Assembly (NCBI GenBank): GCA_963924555.1
Contig: OZ004587.1
Coordinates: 2,418,001 to 2,482,000 of the forward strand
DNA: 64,000 nt
From: Crambe crambe
Taxonomy: Eukaryota > Porifera > Demospongiae > Poecilosclerida > Crambeidae
Direction of reading: 5' to 3'
Below, piece after piece: positions 54,801 through 64,000 of this stretch (its first letter is position 1; every line of letters starts with the position of its first letter). Made by a program: the position numbers and the translations under genes. The notes under the pieces were generated by a model, which saw only the letters and a program-made list of their open reading frames with translations, was not told the origin of the DNA and made no database searches.

Positions 54801-56592
54801 AGGGATGACCTATGACCATCCATAGGACTAATATTGGATTTTCTCAGAAAACAGTAAGTTGTAGCTGCTGTGACTGCTTACCCTGTCTTTTATGCACATT
54901 CTTATCATGCAGGAGAATTTTGGAGGTTGTTAATCATAATTTTCATTATGGTACAATCTGTCCAGAGAAACATTGGGCTGTGCTTGAGCCATGTTCTATA
55001 ATTATATGAATCTGTTCCATTTAACTCTGATCAGGTCCACGTCCCATCGGTTTAGCCTCTAGTTCACTCAGAAAAAACCCGCTGTCTCAGTACAGTAGAC
55101 TATACGAAGAAGCCATTACAAAATTTAGAGCCATTTCTTCTGAGGTCAGAACAAAAATCAGATTCAAAATAAGGCTATTAGCTATAGCTGTACTAAGGAA
55201 AACGTTTAACTTTGACTATAGTTATCCCTACATCACCTTCATGTATTTGAATATTTTTCTTTACTTGTATTGGAAAGGAACATTGTGTAAAGTGTAATGA
55301 TGGACTTACCATAATAATATTATAATGATAACAATGATACCGATGATAACTACTATCACTGCAATAGGACCAACGATGGGACCAGCATTCACTGCACAAA
55401 GAAGAGAGGAGAATGTTCAAAAACCAAAAATTCATTCGCTAACATAAGAAAAAAAAACGATGTCTAAAATTGACTTCTGTTCTATTTCTTTATAATAATA
55501 ATAATAATAAGGATAATCAGATCGACGTACCGGCTTACTGGCTATAGTCATCAAAATTCTGCTTTAGCCATCTGTTAGAGCGGCACGATCTTTGCTATTA
55601 GTTTTGACTAAGGCTCTACTTCACTATTCGAGCACTCGGAACACTAGCTAATCTTTCTGCGCCATTCTGAAGCGCAGTCGTTAGGGGGCGGGGCTTATGG
55701 GCGGAGCCACGTAAGCTTCAATTCACTTGTTTAGCTAGCTAAGCTATAGGTCTTCAGTTTAATCCTTTTAGCTAGCTATTTATTCTTATCTGATCAGATG
55801 ATGTTCCAGTCACTCCTTGCTGAAGTACAGATGCTCATCTTATAGTAGTATTATAGCCAGTACTTGGCTGTAGTGTAGTCAGCTCACTTCACCATGCCAT
55901 GCACATGTAATTAAGCTACATTGCTGTTGCTGTAAATTTTTATATTAAATAATAGACAAAACTTAAATAGCTAAACAAATTCTTCAGCCAGAGACTGTGT
56001 ATGTACCTACAAAAGAAAAAGATGTAGAGCTGGCTTTATCTTACATTCAACTTCAAGCACTAAGGAAAAAGGATAGAAACAAGTGAGTGCAAAAAATTTC
56101 TTCTAAATAAAAAGGTTAAGTAGGGATAGCCTAAAATCTAGCTGGGCTATATAATGTACTTCAGCCGTGTATGAAAACAATCCCTACATCTACAACTGCC
56201 ATAGTTATAGCTATAGGTAATGGATGTAAATGTAGGGATTGTTTTCATACGAGGCTGCAGTACATTATATAGCCTAGCTAGATTTTAGGCTATCCCTACT
56301 TAACCTTTTTATTTAGAAGAAATTTTTTGCACTCACTTGTTATAATAATAATAATCAGAGAGTGCGGTAGCACTCTCTATGTAGTGATGACTCGGACGGC
56401 CGCGCGCGCCGCCTATAGACTAATACAAAAGTGAAATTCTAGTTCCCCCACTTAGACCTAACAAAAGCTACTGTGAATGATTATCCAGCCTACTAGAGCC
56501 TACTACAATGTGCAGACCAAGTTTCAGGACCAGGGAGCTTACCGTTTCAGAAATATGGCAAGCAGGTAAATCGCTGGATTCTTCTTCTTCTC

Positions 56593-56639
<47 letters not shown>

Positions 56640-59600
56640 TTAGACAACCATATCTCTCGAACCACTCAAGCTACAGCTATGATTTCTGGATAAATCAACT
56701 CCAAATTCTACGAACTACGATCTTTTCTACTCGTTGATCCTCGAAAGAGTCGATGAAAAAGGAGACACTACGGAGCACAGCACTCGACTAATTCAATTAG
56801 GAAGCCATCTTTTCTATAATATGCATGCGCATATCCAATTATTCGAAATTATAATATTACTCAGCTGTCTCTAGCTAGCTAGCTAGTTCTAGCTAGTTAG
56901 CTCTAGATGATGATAGACTACTGTATCTACTCGGGGATTTAGATTCACCACGGTAGACCATCTTCGACCTCCAAGTACACAACACCTTGACTCGTTGATA
57001 ATGACGGCTGGTATGCTGGAGAACTATTCTTTCATCTGTCCCTGCATAGCTACACATAGAAGAATGAACTCTATACATAGCTAAAACCATAAAAGAGAGG
57101 AAAAAAGACCAGGAACAAGTAAGGGAAAAAACATTTCGTGAAATGAAAAAAGATGTAGGGATGACTACTGCTCAAAAAAGTAAGGAAACAAGAAGGATGG
57201 AAATGGGATCAATCTTTGTTCTGTATATCCAGCCAACAATCCCTACATATACGTCGGGTAGCTTCAGATTATAATGTAGTAATGTACGTATATGTAGGGA
57301 TTGTTGGCTGGATATACAGAACAAAGATTGATCCCATTTCCATCCTTCTTGTTTCCTTACTTTTTTGAGCAGTAGTCATCCCTACATCTTTTTCATTTCA
57401 CGAAATGCTTTTTTCCCTTATAATAATAATGCAGATAGCAAAATAGTTATATTCTAGCTATCAAATTCAACACTAGCTAAATTTCTACAATTATTTTTAG
57501 GTCATCCAGCATGCCCAAGCAGACACAATACTGAACTGAACATGTGGTAGCAACATGCTGATTCTGTAACTATTATGAACAAAACAACAAAAATAACTCA
57601 GCAACAAAAACTTCACAATTTACCATTTCTCATAGCCATAGAATTTTCATGAATGCTTATCGTTGTGAAGTATTGAGTGACACTGCTAGTTGTTCCTGCA
57701 GAGTTGCTGGCTGTTACACGATAGTAGTATGTTGTGCCCGCCATGAGATCACTTAATTCCACACTAAGGAGTAAGTTGACACGGAAGATATTTTTACCAC
57801 TGTAGCTTTGGGAACTGTTCATATTCAAGTTGGACTCAGATAGTCCATACTGCACCACATAATACTCCTGATCATAACTTATAGAAGACATGAGCCACTG
57901 CACTGTCGAGCGATTATGGAATAAAGATTCTCTGGATATCCTCACATTCATGGGCATAGCTGGATTAGAGGCACCTAGAGAGTATAAAAAGGTTAACTAA
58001 AACTATGCCACTCCAAGTTTGAGATATGTAGAGAGAAGGAACAGGGTGTTTGCTTATTATTATTATACTTAGAGAGAGATAATAATGTACAGAGCAGAAA
58101 ATACCGTTAAATTAGGAAATTTTCAATGTGACTTTATTTTTATGGTCATGTTCAACAATAAATGAAAATTAATTACCTTATACAAATAGTATAAAAGCTA
58201 ATTACGAGTAAGCTATTAACAATGAAAAAGAACTAATATTGTACACAGCTAATCTGATGAAAATTTCCCATTTAAAGGTAAAATGAAATTCAACCATGTT
58301 TGCGCTACTATAAGTACTCAATATTCTCTCTTCATCATTGAAAATTCTCTAGCCATCAATTAGCTATATCATAAATCATTCTACACTGTACCCATAATAA
58401 TGAAAAACACTCAAAGGCTGACCCTCAGTGCACACATACAGCCCAATACTTAATTGTTAGTGTAACTATGCATGTGCAAAGTTAATGTTTGCATTACATT
58501 TCAGATGCCAAGCAGGAGAGATCACTGATCAGCTGGAGGCATTAAGTATACAGTCTACATTTTCATTCAGAATCATCTGATATTCCATACTTATCGTTTG
58601 ACATTATTTTGGTGATGATTAGCAAGCACATTGTATGGAGCAGGGTTGTGTAGAAGCTAGCTAGAATCTTGCAAGCAATTTAAATACTAAAGTACTGTCT
58701 ATGTGAGGTTGAAGTTGAAACGTTCTTAGACTAATCACTGGCTGCAGAGTCGATGTAACAGATAAGCTGAGGTTCAAATCTATAGCCTTCTTTCTGGAAT
58801 AAAGCCTTTATCCAAAAATCAATGCAATTTAAACACTGGAGAGTATCATTATAGACATCATTGAGGCTGAAGATGAAGTGTTCTAATTTCTACTGGTTGG
58901 GTGGTGAAAGTAACAGATACACACATCATCATGCACACACACTCAACTATACACAATAGCTAGCAATAAATATGAACTTACCAATGATAGTTTGAGTCCA
59001 TGAGGAATTATTAATGACAATATCAGGGGCTGGGGAGACATCCAGAGTCACTGTACAGGTGTACGTGTGGATTCCTGCTTCAGTGGCATTGATGGAAAGT
59101 ACACTATTTCTGCTGGTACTTGACTGACTGCCAGTAAATAACTCAGCAGAGATATTGGATGAGGATCCTCCTATAGTAAGCTGCCAGCTAAGAACCCTGT
59201 GAAGATTTAGTGGAGTGTCCAAAACGGTTATGACCACAGAACAGTTGAAGGAGAGACTGTTATAAGGAGCAATGTCCAGGTAACGATCAGCCACAGGATA
59301 CACAGGAACCAAAGAAATGTCAATCGTTGGTCCTATATAGATTCAGAAAGGTTAGTATGATCATGATACATCAGAAATTTTTAGTTCATAATCTCTGGAT
59401 GAGAGGATTAATTTGATATCCATAACTTAAATTTCAAATTTTGCTCCTTTTCCTAGATCTAGTCACTTAAATAAGCTAACCAAGAAGTGCAATGGTAAAT
59501 GAATGCAGTTGGAATATTTCGTCACATAATTAATCAGAGAACACGATAGCACTCTTTATGTAGGGATGACCTATGACCCTACATAGGACTAATACAAAAT

Positions 59601-61095
59601 GAAGTTGGATTTTCTCAGAAAATAGTGAGTTATAGCTGCTATGACTGCTTACCCTGTCTTTTATGCACATTCTTATCATGTAGGAGAATTTTGGAGGCTG
59701 AAAGACTCATAAAGCACACTTTTTCATGATTTCTTATTCTTCAGCCATGTTCTATATATGAATCTGTTCCATTTTACTCGGACCACCCATCGGTTTAACC
59801 TCTAGTTCACTCAGAAAAAAGCTGCTGTCTCAATACAGTAGACTATACGAAGAAGCCATTAAACATAATGTGCATGCGTAATAACGAAGTTGCCATGACT
59901 CTCGATCTCTCAAAAATATGCTCTAAGTAATATTTAGTTCACTCTTTTCTAGCTCTAAGTGTTTTAATGCACCTGCACGAGAATGATGCTATAATGCTTG
60001 AGGTGAATGTAATGCACGAGCCGAAGGCGAGTGCATTACATCACCGAGAGCATTATAGCATCATTCGAGTGCACCATGCATTAAAAACATGGAGCTAGAA
60101 TAGAGTGATCTAAACATTTTAGTGCTGATCACATGACTTGTGACCAATCAAATTCCAGTTGGTCCTTACACAACCCTAGCCCTAGTACCTAGCAAGCTCT
60201 GACATACTTTGGTTCAGTAAGAATGCTCTAATTTAATGATATTCAAAAAAATAAACGAGGTAAATTCCTGAGGTTTTCCTGTTTGAAACCCAATGTAATA
60301 AGTGAAATGCTAAAGTCTATAAAAGAAAATATTAAGACATGTCCTTACTGTAAGCACTAGGGACTGAGGCTGGAAGGTCATAGTCCTAGTGGATCTTCCA
60401 CTAGGCTCCTATGTATCTTCAGCACAGTTCCCCAAGTGTGCACTAAACATTTAGTGCACATAAAAGTGTGCTTTATGAGATTTAAAGTACACTTTTCAGA
60501 GGATCTGATTGGTCACAAGTCATGTGACCAGCACTAAGATAAGATAAGCTATAGCTGTACTAAGGACAGCATTTAAATTTGAATGGTAAGTAACACTTGA
60601 GTGCCCATGAAGTGTGCATTATTTAGAAAAGAAAGCCATAAGTTTCTTACCACACTACTCAGAATTGACTGCGCTATAATCTTTTTCAACCTACAACGTG
60701 GCAGACATTTTTATCCCAACCAAGCAGAGACTTGCGGAGCAGTGCGCCGCAACTACTTTGCTTGCAGAAAATGCAATTGCACTTCTCAGCTTCCAAAGAT
60801 ATGTACCTGATATACTGTTGCATTAAGGATTGATTCATAACCAAACTAGCTAATGCCTAGGATTTACGCTCTGAGCATCGAGAGACCAACATCAAGAGAG
60901 AAAGCTATTAAATGACAGATTCACTAGTCAGTTGTACTTGTGAGGTCAAGGTCCAAGAATCATGTGTACAAGGCAGGGGATAAAAATGTCTGCCACATTG
61001 TAGGTTGAAAAAGATTATAGCGCAGTCAATTCTGAGTAGTGTGGTAAGAAACTTATGGCATTTGAATGAACTATTTCTGTTTGATGATTATGATT

Positions 61096-61128
<33 letters not shown>

Positions 61129-63822
61129 GACCAGATGAAAATGGCGATTATAGAAGTCACAGTCTTCTGCTCTTCATACTTAAGTCCTAGCACATTGAAG
61201 GTTCAATAAGTTAGGAGTTGCTAACTGTAGGAGGGTGGAGTTATGAAAGAAAATACTAAGTATTAGTCCAATGGGGCAATCTGTGCCATCCCTACTTAGA
61301 GAGTACTATCGTACTCTCTGATAGTGGGTTATTTTTGAGGGGTAATATTATCGTGGTTTTTATGGCTGAAAAAATTTTACCCACAAATAATGTGTTCTAT
61401 AATGGTTGGCCTATCTCCACACCAAATTTCAGCCCCAAGGCTACCAGTAATCATGAAATATGGAGAGCTAAGTATGCCATGAAGAAGTAATATTTTGACC
61501 TTGGGAATGGCATAAGTACATGTTATGATTATACATAATTATTACATTAGACTAAACTGTTTGAAGGCATAGATCGTATGCTAAGTATTATCTTCGTACC
61601 GGCTTCTACCGCGAATGTGCTAGTCATAGTCACAACTTCTACTTCTACACAGGCACCTGCCACTCTTGCAGCTCATTTATGATAGTGCATGGCTGGCCAC
61701 ACTGGCTGCATGTACTGACCATCCACGAAAATTTAACCACAAATAATGCCATTTCCCCCAAAACACAAACATTTTATCCCTTGAAAATAACCTATTCTGG
61801 AGTTATGAAAGAAAATGCTATGTACTAGTCCAATGGGGCAGCATTCATCCTTACTTAGAGAGTACTGAGTTTTGGTATGTTATTAAGCCAACATCTAAGC
61901 TTTAGAATTTAAAGTCACACAGTTTTAAAAGTTATGGTAGTTTGAAATCCATGTACATTAAGTAGCCAATGTACTTCGTAAAGTTTAACAGGAAGCAGGG
62001 TTCTCCCCAAAGAGGTGCAGCACCACATATTCTTTCATGTGGTTAAAATAACGTATTTTAATAGCCACAAGAATATCAAAATCCTTTAATGTGGTATTCA
62101 AGCACCACTCTGATCAGTTTCACTGGGGAGAATCCTGCTAAAGTGGTTGGAATGAGCAAGTTTGAATCAAAGAATCCCCTTATCTTACAGTAGTTACAAT
62201 CATAAGGATCTCAAAGCTATTTTAGTTTAACATTTCTAACTATGGTCTACTACGAATAAAAAACAATCACAAAAAGCAAAATAAATCCCCAGCAGAAAGT
62301 AATAATTATATAATGGAACTTCTTCTAAAAGAGTGTCTAAGATTCTGAGAACCTTTATAGAGCAAATAAGCTAGCTAATGACCCCTATTGATAGCTAAAC
62401 ATCTCATTATGTGGAGGCCAAAGCTTAACTCTCAGAATTCAAGAAAAAAAATACTTTCCAATTCTGCCCATTTAGAGATACGTAGAATGTAAGTGACAGT
62501 CTCATGGCCACCATGAAAGAAATAGCTTGGCTCTCTTCTGCAATGAAGTGCTTCATCAGAGAGTGCCGCAGCACTCTCTATGTAGGGTTAGTACGGAATG
62601 GGCATGGCTTCCCTCATTAGAACAATAAAACTAGACTGTATCTCTTCTATTCTTGCTACAGACTCAACTAAACTTCTTACATCTGGAAAACAATGCAGAA
62701 GATGATGATATGACCACTGAAACTCCTCCAGAACAGCGTCAATGATCGGCACCGGCTGCAACCTAAATCTAAATTTTTATGATTCGTTCATCAGATTAAA
62801 TAAATATTCTTTGACGGCTGTAACTCCATGATCCTTTCTGTGCAGTTATAACCACACAATGTGCTTTTACCATTGTTATATCCAGAGTTTCCCTTCAAAA
62901 TAATCACTCCTATCGAACGACTTTTCATTATAATTATGTTAGCCATTTTGAAATGACATCATTTGTCATGCGCGTGCGTCTGTCACTGCGTGCCAACCAG
63001 CTATTTATTTGACACAAAAAATAAACAAACAAGTAAAAGGAAAAAAATTTACCATGTAGGGTTAGTCTGCACTTTAACAGTTTCTGTCAACAAAATCAAA
63101 ATTATGCTGCCTTCAATAATAATCCCTACATCACTGCCTAAACCAAGCAGAACACTTTTATACTGACATGAACAATTAAAGCAGCTTGGTGGGAGGCATT
63201 ATTGAAGGCAGCATAATTTTGATTTTTGTTGACAGAAATTGTTAAAGTACAGACTAACCCTACATGGCCTTTTTTAGCATAATTTTTTTTTTCCTTTCAC
63301 TTGTATACTGTAGCAGTCCAAGTTTCTCAGTAGATATAACACCCTTGATCATTGGAATCATAGTTATTGCTTAGCATTTGATTTTGCACATGCTTATTTT
63401 TCATGGGACTTCCCATATCCTATGGATAAATATTATACAATTACGGTAAGATGCATATCAGCAAAATACTTACTAAACACTTGAATATCTCTGGTTTGTT
63501 GTGGTGTTCTTATGAGTTACCATATTATCAGACATGATTGTAGCATTGCAGTGGTAACTGCCTGCATCTTGTGTAGTCATGGGGTTGAACTCCAACAAGC
63601 GCTGAAATCTGTTTCCGCTTCTGGCTAACATGACTTCACTCAGTCGCACGTTGTTTGAGTTGTGTCGGATGCCAGGCCCTGAGAATGAGATATCCACTTC
63701 AACTTCCTCAATTCTGGGAGTGCTTAGCAGGTATGTCAAAGTACAACTGTAACTGATATTCAATCCAATATAGTTTACTCTTGAAGCAATTGTTGTTTGT
63801 CGCTGAATTAATAGTGTATGAT
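51750..63822 (-). CDS. Ig/FN3 receptor paralogue, minus strand, partial at both ends
   Basis: Exons in transcription order: 63822-63474 (Ig), 59332-58982 (Ig), 57974-57624 (FN3), 55391-55310 (TM), 53772-53736 (basic juxtamembrane), 51812-51750 (acidic tail). All have GT-AG borders. Phases after the first exon are 1,1,1,2,0,0 and agree. The first visible exon is 349 nt instead of a multiple of three and breaks the frame at its 3' end, so the copy may be a pseudogene or contain a sequencing error. The leader and first Ig would lie right of the window. Unlike the + strand receptor it has no membrane-proximal Cys-containing domain. The 3' end is not reached at 51750, since that exon ends in a donor. 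Confidence 0.75.
52190..52395. repeat. Dispersed repeat (partner 60345-60545)
   Basis: CTAGGGACTGAGGCTGGAAG, GTCATAGTCCTAGTGGATCT, AATATTTAGTGCACA and GATCTGATTGGTC are shared with 60345-60545 in the same order. The internal CTAAAYATTTAG is palindromic. Confidence 0.85.
52893..53395. repeat. Degenerate MITE, about 500 bp
   Basis: TATATTTCGAGGGGTGAAAG at the left pairs with CTTTCGACCCTCGAACTATA at the right. An analogous pair occurs at 61325-61790. No gene inside. Confidence 0.6.
53474..53657. mobile_element. MITE, TAGTCTGGCGCAGCC family, 184 bp
   Basis: TAGTCTGGCACAGCCGACCC and GGGTCGGCTGCGCCAGACTA pair over about 30 bp including TTTACCAAC. TA at both edges; ends related to 44649-45127. Confidence 0.85.
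53736..53772 (-). CDS. Paralogue juxtamembrane exon (KKRK)
   Basis: 37 nt between a CTTTAG acceptor and a GTGAGT donor, completing the split Trp codon of the TM exon: W-KTVISKKRKQEM. Cluster of basic residues as expected just inside the membrane. Confidence 0.7.
53775..54425. other. Paralogue intron, no feature supported
   Basis: AT-rich sequence with no recognised element. Confidence 0.4.
54430..54600. repeat. Repeat with three GGTTTGATATGATGCTGCAG units
   Basis: TTGATATGATGCTGCAGTC occurs three times, followed by ATCCCTACTTAAC and TTTTTATTTAGAAG, the terminal block of the AAATTTCTTCT MITE family. Confidence 0.75.
54775..54850. repeat. GAGAGTGC-type hairpin copy with adjacent conserved block
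   Basis: AGAAAGCGCGATAGCACTCT then ATGTAGGGATGACCTATGAC. The following 250 bp match 59533-59860 (GTTGTAGCTGC / TATAGCTGC, CTGTCTTTTATGCACATTCT, CTCAGTACAGTAGACTATAC), so a longer element is present in both places. Confidence 0.8.
55310..55391 (-). CDS. Paralogue transmembrane exon
   Basis: TTTGTGCAG acceptor, phase 1 to 2, GTAAGT donor. VNAGPIVGPIAVIVVIIGII and VIIIILLW form one helix of about 24 hydrophobic residues. Confidence 0.8.
55790..55980. repeat. Dispersed repeat (partner 35280-35560)
   Basis: See 35280-35560; GATGTTCCAGTCACTCCTTG, CAGCTCACTTCACCATGCCA and ATTGCTGTTGCTGTAAA. Confidence 0.7.
56079..56340. repeat. MITE, ACAAGT family, 262 bp
   Basis: ACAAGTGAGTGCAAAAAATT and complement (GCACTCACTTGT). 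Arms of about 110 bp with GTTAAGTAGGGATAGCCT and ACAATCCCTACAT. It sits directly beside the compound repeat copy B. Confidence 0.9.
56355..57420. repeat. Compound repeat, copy B (empty-site version)
   Basis: Matches copy A (22094-23780) from CAGAGAGTGCGGTAGCACTC to the long-armed MITE 57115-57420 but lacks the TTAA foldback. The outer ACTTGT at its right end is replaced by a TAATAATAAT stretch. (ATT)n at about 56595-56638. Confidence 0.9.
57624..57974 (-). CDS. Paralogue FN3 exon
   Basis: 351 nt, phase 1 to 1. QWLMSSISYDQEYYVVQYG and LSDLMAGTTYYYRVTASNSA are the FN3 core. Homologous to 28172-28486, but about a dozen residues longer at the end. Confidence 0.85.
57975..58981 (-). other. Paralogue intron, no element recognised
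   Basis: AT-rich; no ORF, hairpin or known repeat seen. Confidence 0.4.
58982..59332 (-). CDS. Paralogue Ig exon (equivalent of receptor Ig 3)
   Basis: 351 nt, phase 1 to 1. LSFNCSVVITVLDTP, LSWQLT and GIHTYTCTVTLDVSP. Strong similarity to 27334-27675. Confidence 0.87.
59533..59860. repeat. Hairpin-ended repeat in paralogue intron
   Basis: AGAGAACACGATAGCACTCT and ATGTAGGGATGACCTATGAC, then a block shared with 54775-55110. Confirms a second full-length copy of that element. Confidence 0.8.
59935..60117. repeat. Foldback element, 183 bp, palindromic centre
   Basis: TTAGTTCACTCTTTTCTAGC and complement at about 60117. AATGATGCTATAATGC and complement inside, and the centre TGCACGAGCCGAAGGCGAGT is self-complementary. 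Confidence 0.8.
60345..60545. repeat. Dispersed repeat (partner 52190-52395)
   Basis: Copy of the CTAGGGACTGAGGCTGGAAG repeat, with an extra segment in its middle. Confidence 0.8.
60634..61059. mobile_element. Foldback element, 83-bp arms with about one mismatch
   Basis: GCCATAAGTTTCTTACCACA and CTACAACGTGGCAGACATTT at 60634-60717 are repeated in reverse complement at 60977-61059 with a single difference (ACGTGG/CCACAT). High identity suggests a young insertion or gene-conversion between arms. ORFs here are by-products. Confidence 0.88.
61078..61126. repeat. (GAT)n microsatellite
   Basis: GATGATTATGATTATGATG followed by about eleven GAT units; encodes an artefactual poly-Asp frame. Confidence 0.9.
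61298..61322 (-). repeat. GAGAGTAC hairpin copy
   Basis: AGAGAGTACTATCGTACTCT next to ATCCCTACTT. A half copy follows at about 61850. Confidence 0.75.
61325..61790. repeat. Degenerate MITE, about 465 bp
   Basis: GGTTATTTTTGAGGGGTAAT and ATCCCTTGAAAATAACC form the ends; similar in design to 52893-53395. No gene. Confidence 0.6.
61998..62146. mobile_element. hAT-like MITE, copy of 39691-39860
   Basis: CAGGGTTCTCCCCAAAG at the left and ACTGGGGAGAATCCTG at the right; interior shared with 39691-39860. Confidence 0.8.
62557..62600. repeat. GAGAGTGC hairpin copy
   Basis: AGAGAGTGCCGCAGCACTCT then ATGTAGGGTTAGTACGG. Confidence 0.8.
63029..63304. repeat. MITE, ACAAGT / ATGTAGGGTTAGTCTG family, 276 bp
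   Basis: ACAAGTAAAAGGAAAAAAAT, then CCATGTAGGGTTAGTCTG, matched by the complement ending CTTTCACTTGT. Arms of about 85 bp. It lies in the paralogue intron, about 170 bp from the frame-broken Ig exon; one-ended relative at about 12240. Confidence 0.85.
63474..63822 (-). CDS. Paralogue Ig exon (equivalent of receptor Ig 2), frame-broken
   Basis: TCTGCAG acceptor and GTAAGT donor bracket 349 nt. ISYSCTLTY and QDAGSYHCNA give the Ig disulfide. After NTTTNQ the frame must shift by one base to reach RDIQVF, which matches QNIQVF of the + strand receptor. Unshifted, splicing to the next exon creates a TAG at the junction. Confidence 0.8.
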
Positions 63823-64000
63823 CTGCAGAAAATAAGAAAAATGGATTAATACTGGTGTTACAATAACCTGGTTTTTTTGTTAGTCTGTTTTGCTTCTTTT
63901 GTTTTTGGTTTTTAGTTTTTGGTTTTAACCAGAGTTCATAATGGCTGATTGACTTCTATTACACATGGGATGTACTAGCTACGTATTATGTATAATAATT

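Noticed and set aside
61005-61190. ORF with poly-Asp
   Set aside because: Translation of a (GAT)n microsatellite next to a foldback element.
7268-62579. GAGAGTGC hairpins considered as transcription terminators
   Set aside because: Eukaryotic context, copies at repeat edges in either orientation, and no T-tract rule.

Overview
The window is AT-rich eukaryotic DNA. It has short, well-formed GT-AG introns (many GTAAGT donors), phase-1 immunoglobulin (Ig) and fibronectin type III (FN3) exons, an NHL beta-propeller exon, and a very dense mix of old transposons and foldback repeats. This fits an early-branching metazoan. A demosponge of the Amphimedon kind is my best guess from overall character; that is inference, not proof. 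I saw no prokaryotic operons, CRISPR arrays, rRNA or convincing tRNA genes.

Host-like genes. (1) A complete 7-exon, 664-residue single-pass receptor on the + strand (24937-37074): leader, Ig, Ig, Ig, FN3, an unrecognised Cys-containing membrane-proximal domain, a transmembrane (TM) helix, and a short tail with YxxM and ITIM-like tyrosine motifs. (2) A paralogue on the - strand (63822 down to 51750), open at both ends here: Ig, Ig, FN3, TM, basic juxtamembrane exon, acidic tail exon. Its first visible Ig exon has a length that breaks the frame. (3) A leader exon of the same family (3881-3968, -), and nearer the left edge a coiled-coil exon and an acidic exon on the same strand (1425-1535, 1-103) that look like a cytoplasmic tail. 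(4) A six-repeat NHL exon (45696-46679, -), with a broken partial copy beside it. Its splice phase would allow it to be a downstream exon of paralogue 2, which is untested. (5) A candidate CpG-type promoter with ETS-like and YY1-like sites (7464-7720), and two unrecognised exon-like fragments (7742-9160, 42919-43324, both -).

Mobile elements. These include a pogo/Tigger relic (about 1.9-2.7 kb), two LINE relics (10.3-11.8 kb and 18.1-18.8 kb), a Ty3/gypsy integrase relic (14.3-15.4 kb), a 4.6-kb hAT element with a nearly intact transposase (19.3-23.9 kb), two DIRS-like elements (29.8-34.5 kb, rearranged and interrupted; 47.8-49.6 kb), and a Crypton-like tyrosine recombinase relic (50.2-51.6 kb). 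There are more than twenty MITE or foldback elements. Many share the terminal block ATGTAGGGAT next to a hairpin. Several can be dated relative to each other because a duplicated copy elsewhere in the window keeps a probable empty site.

The layout suggests a receptor gene cluster whose introns and spacers have been repeatedly invaded and inflated by transposons. The 7.8-kb intron of the + strand receptor alone holds a DIRS element, a 2.3-kb TA-flanked element inside it, and two smaller elements inside that. No complete defence or metabolic pathway is visible. The most interesting biology is the receptor family and the modular, hairpin-ended repeat superfamily.
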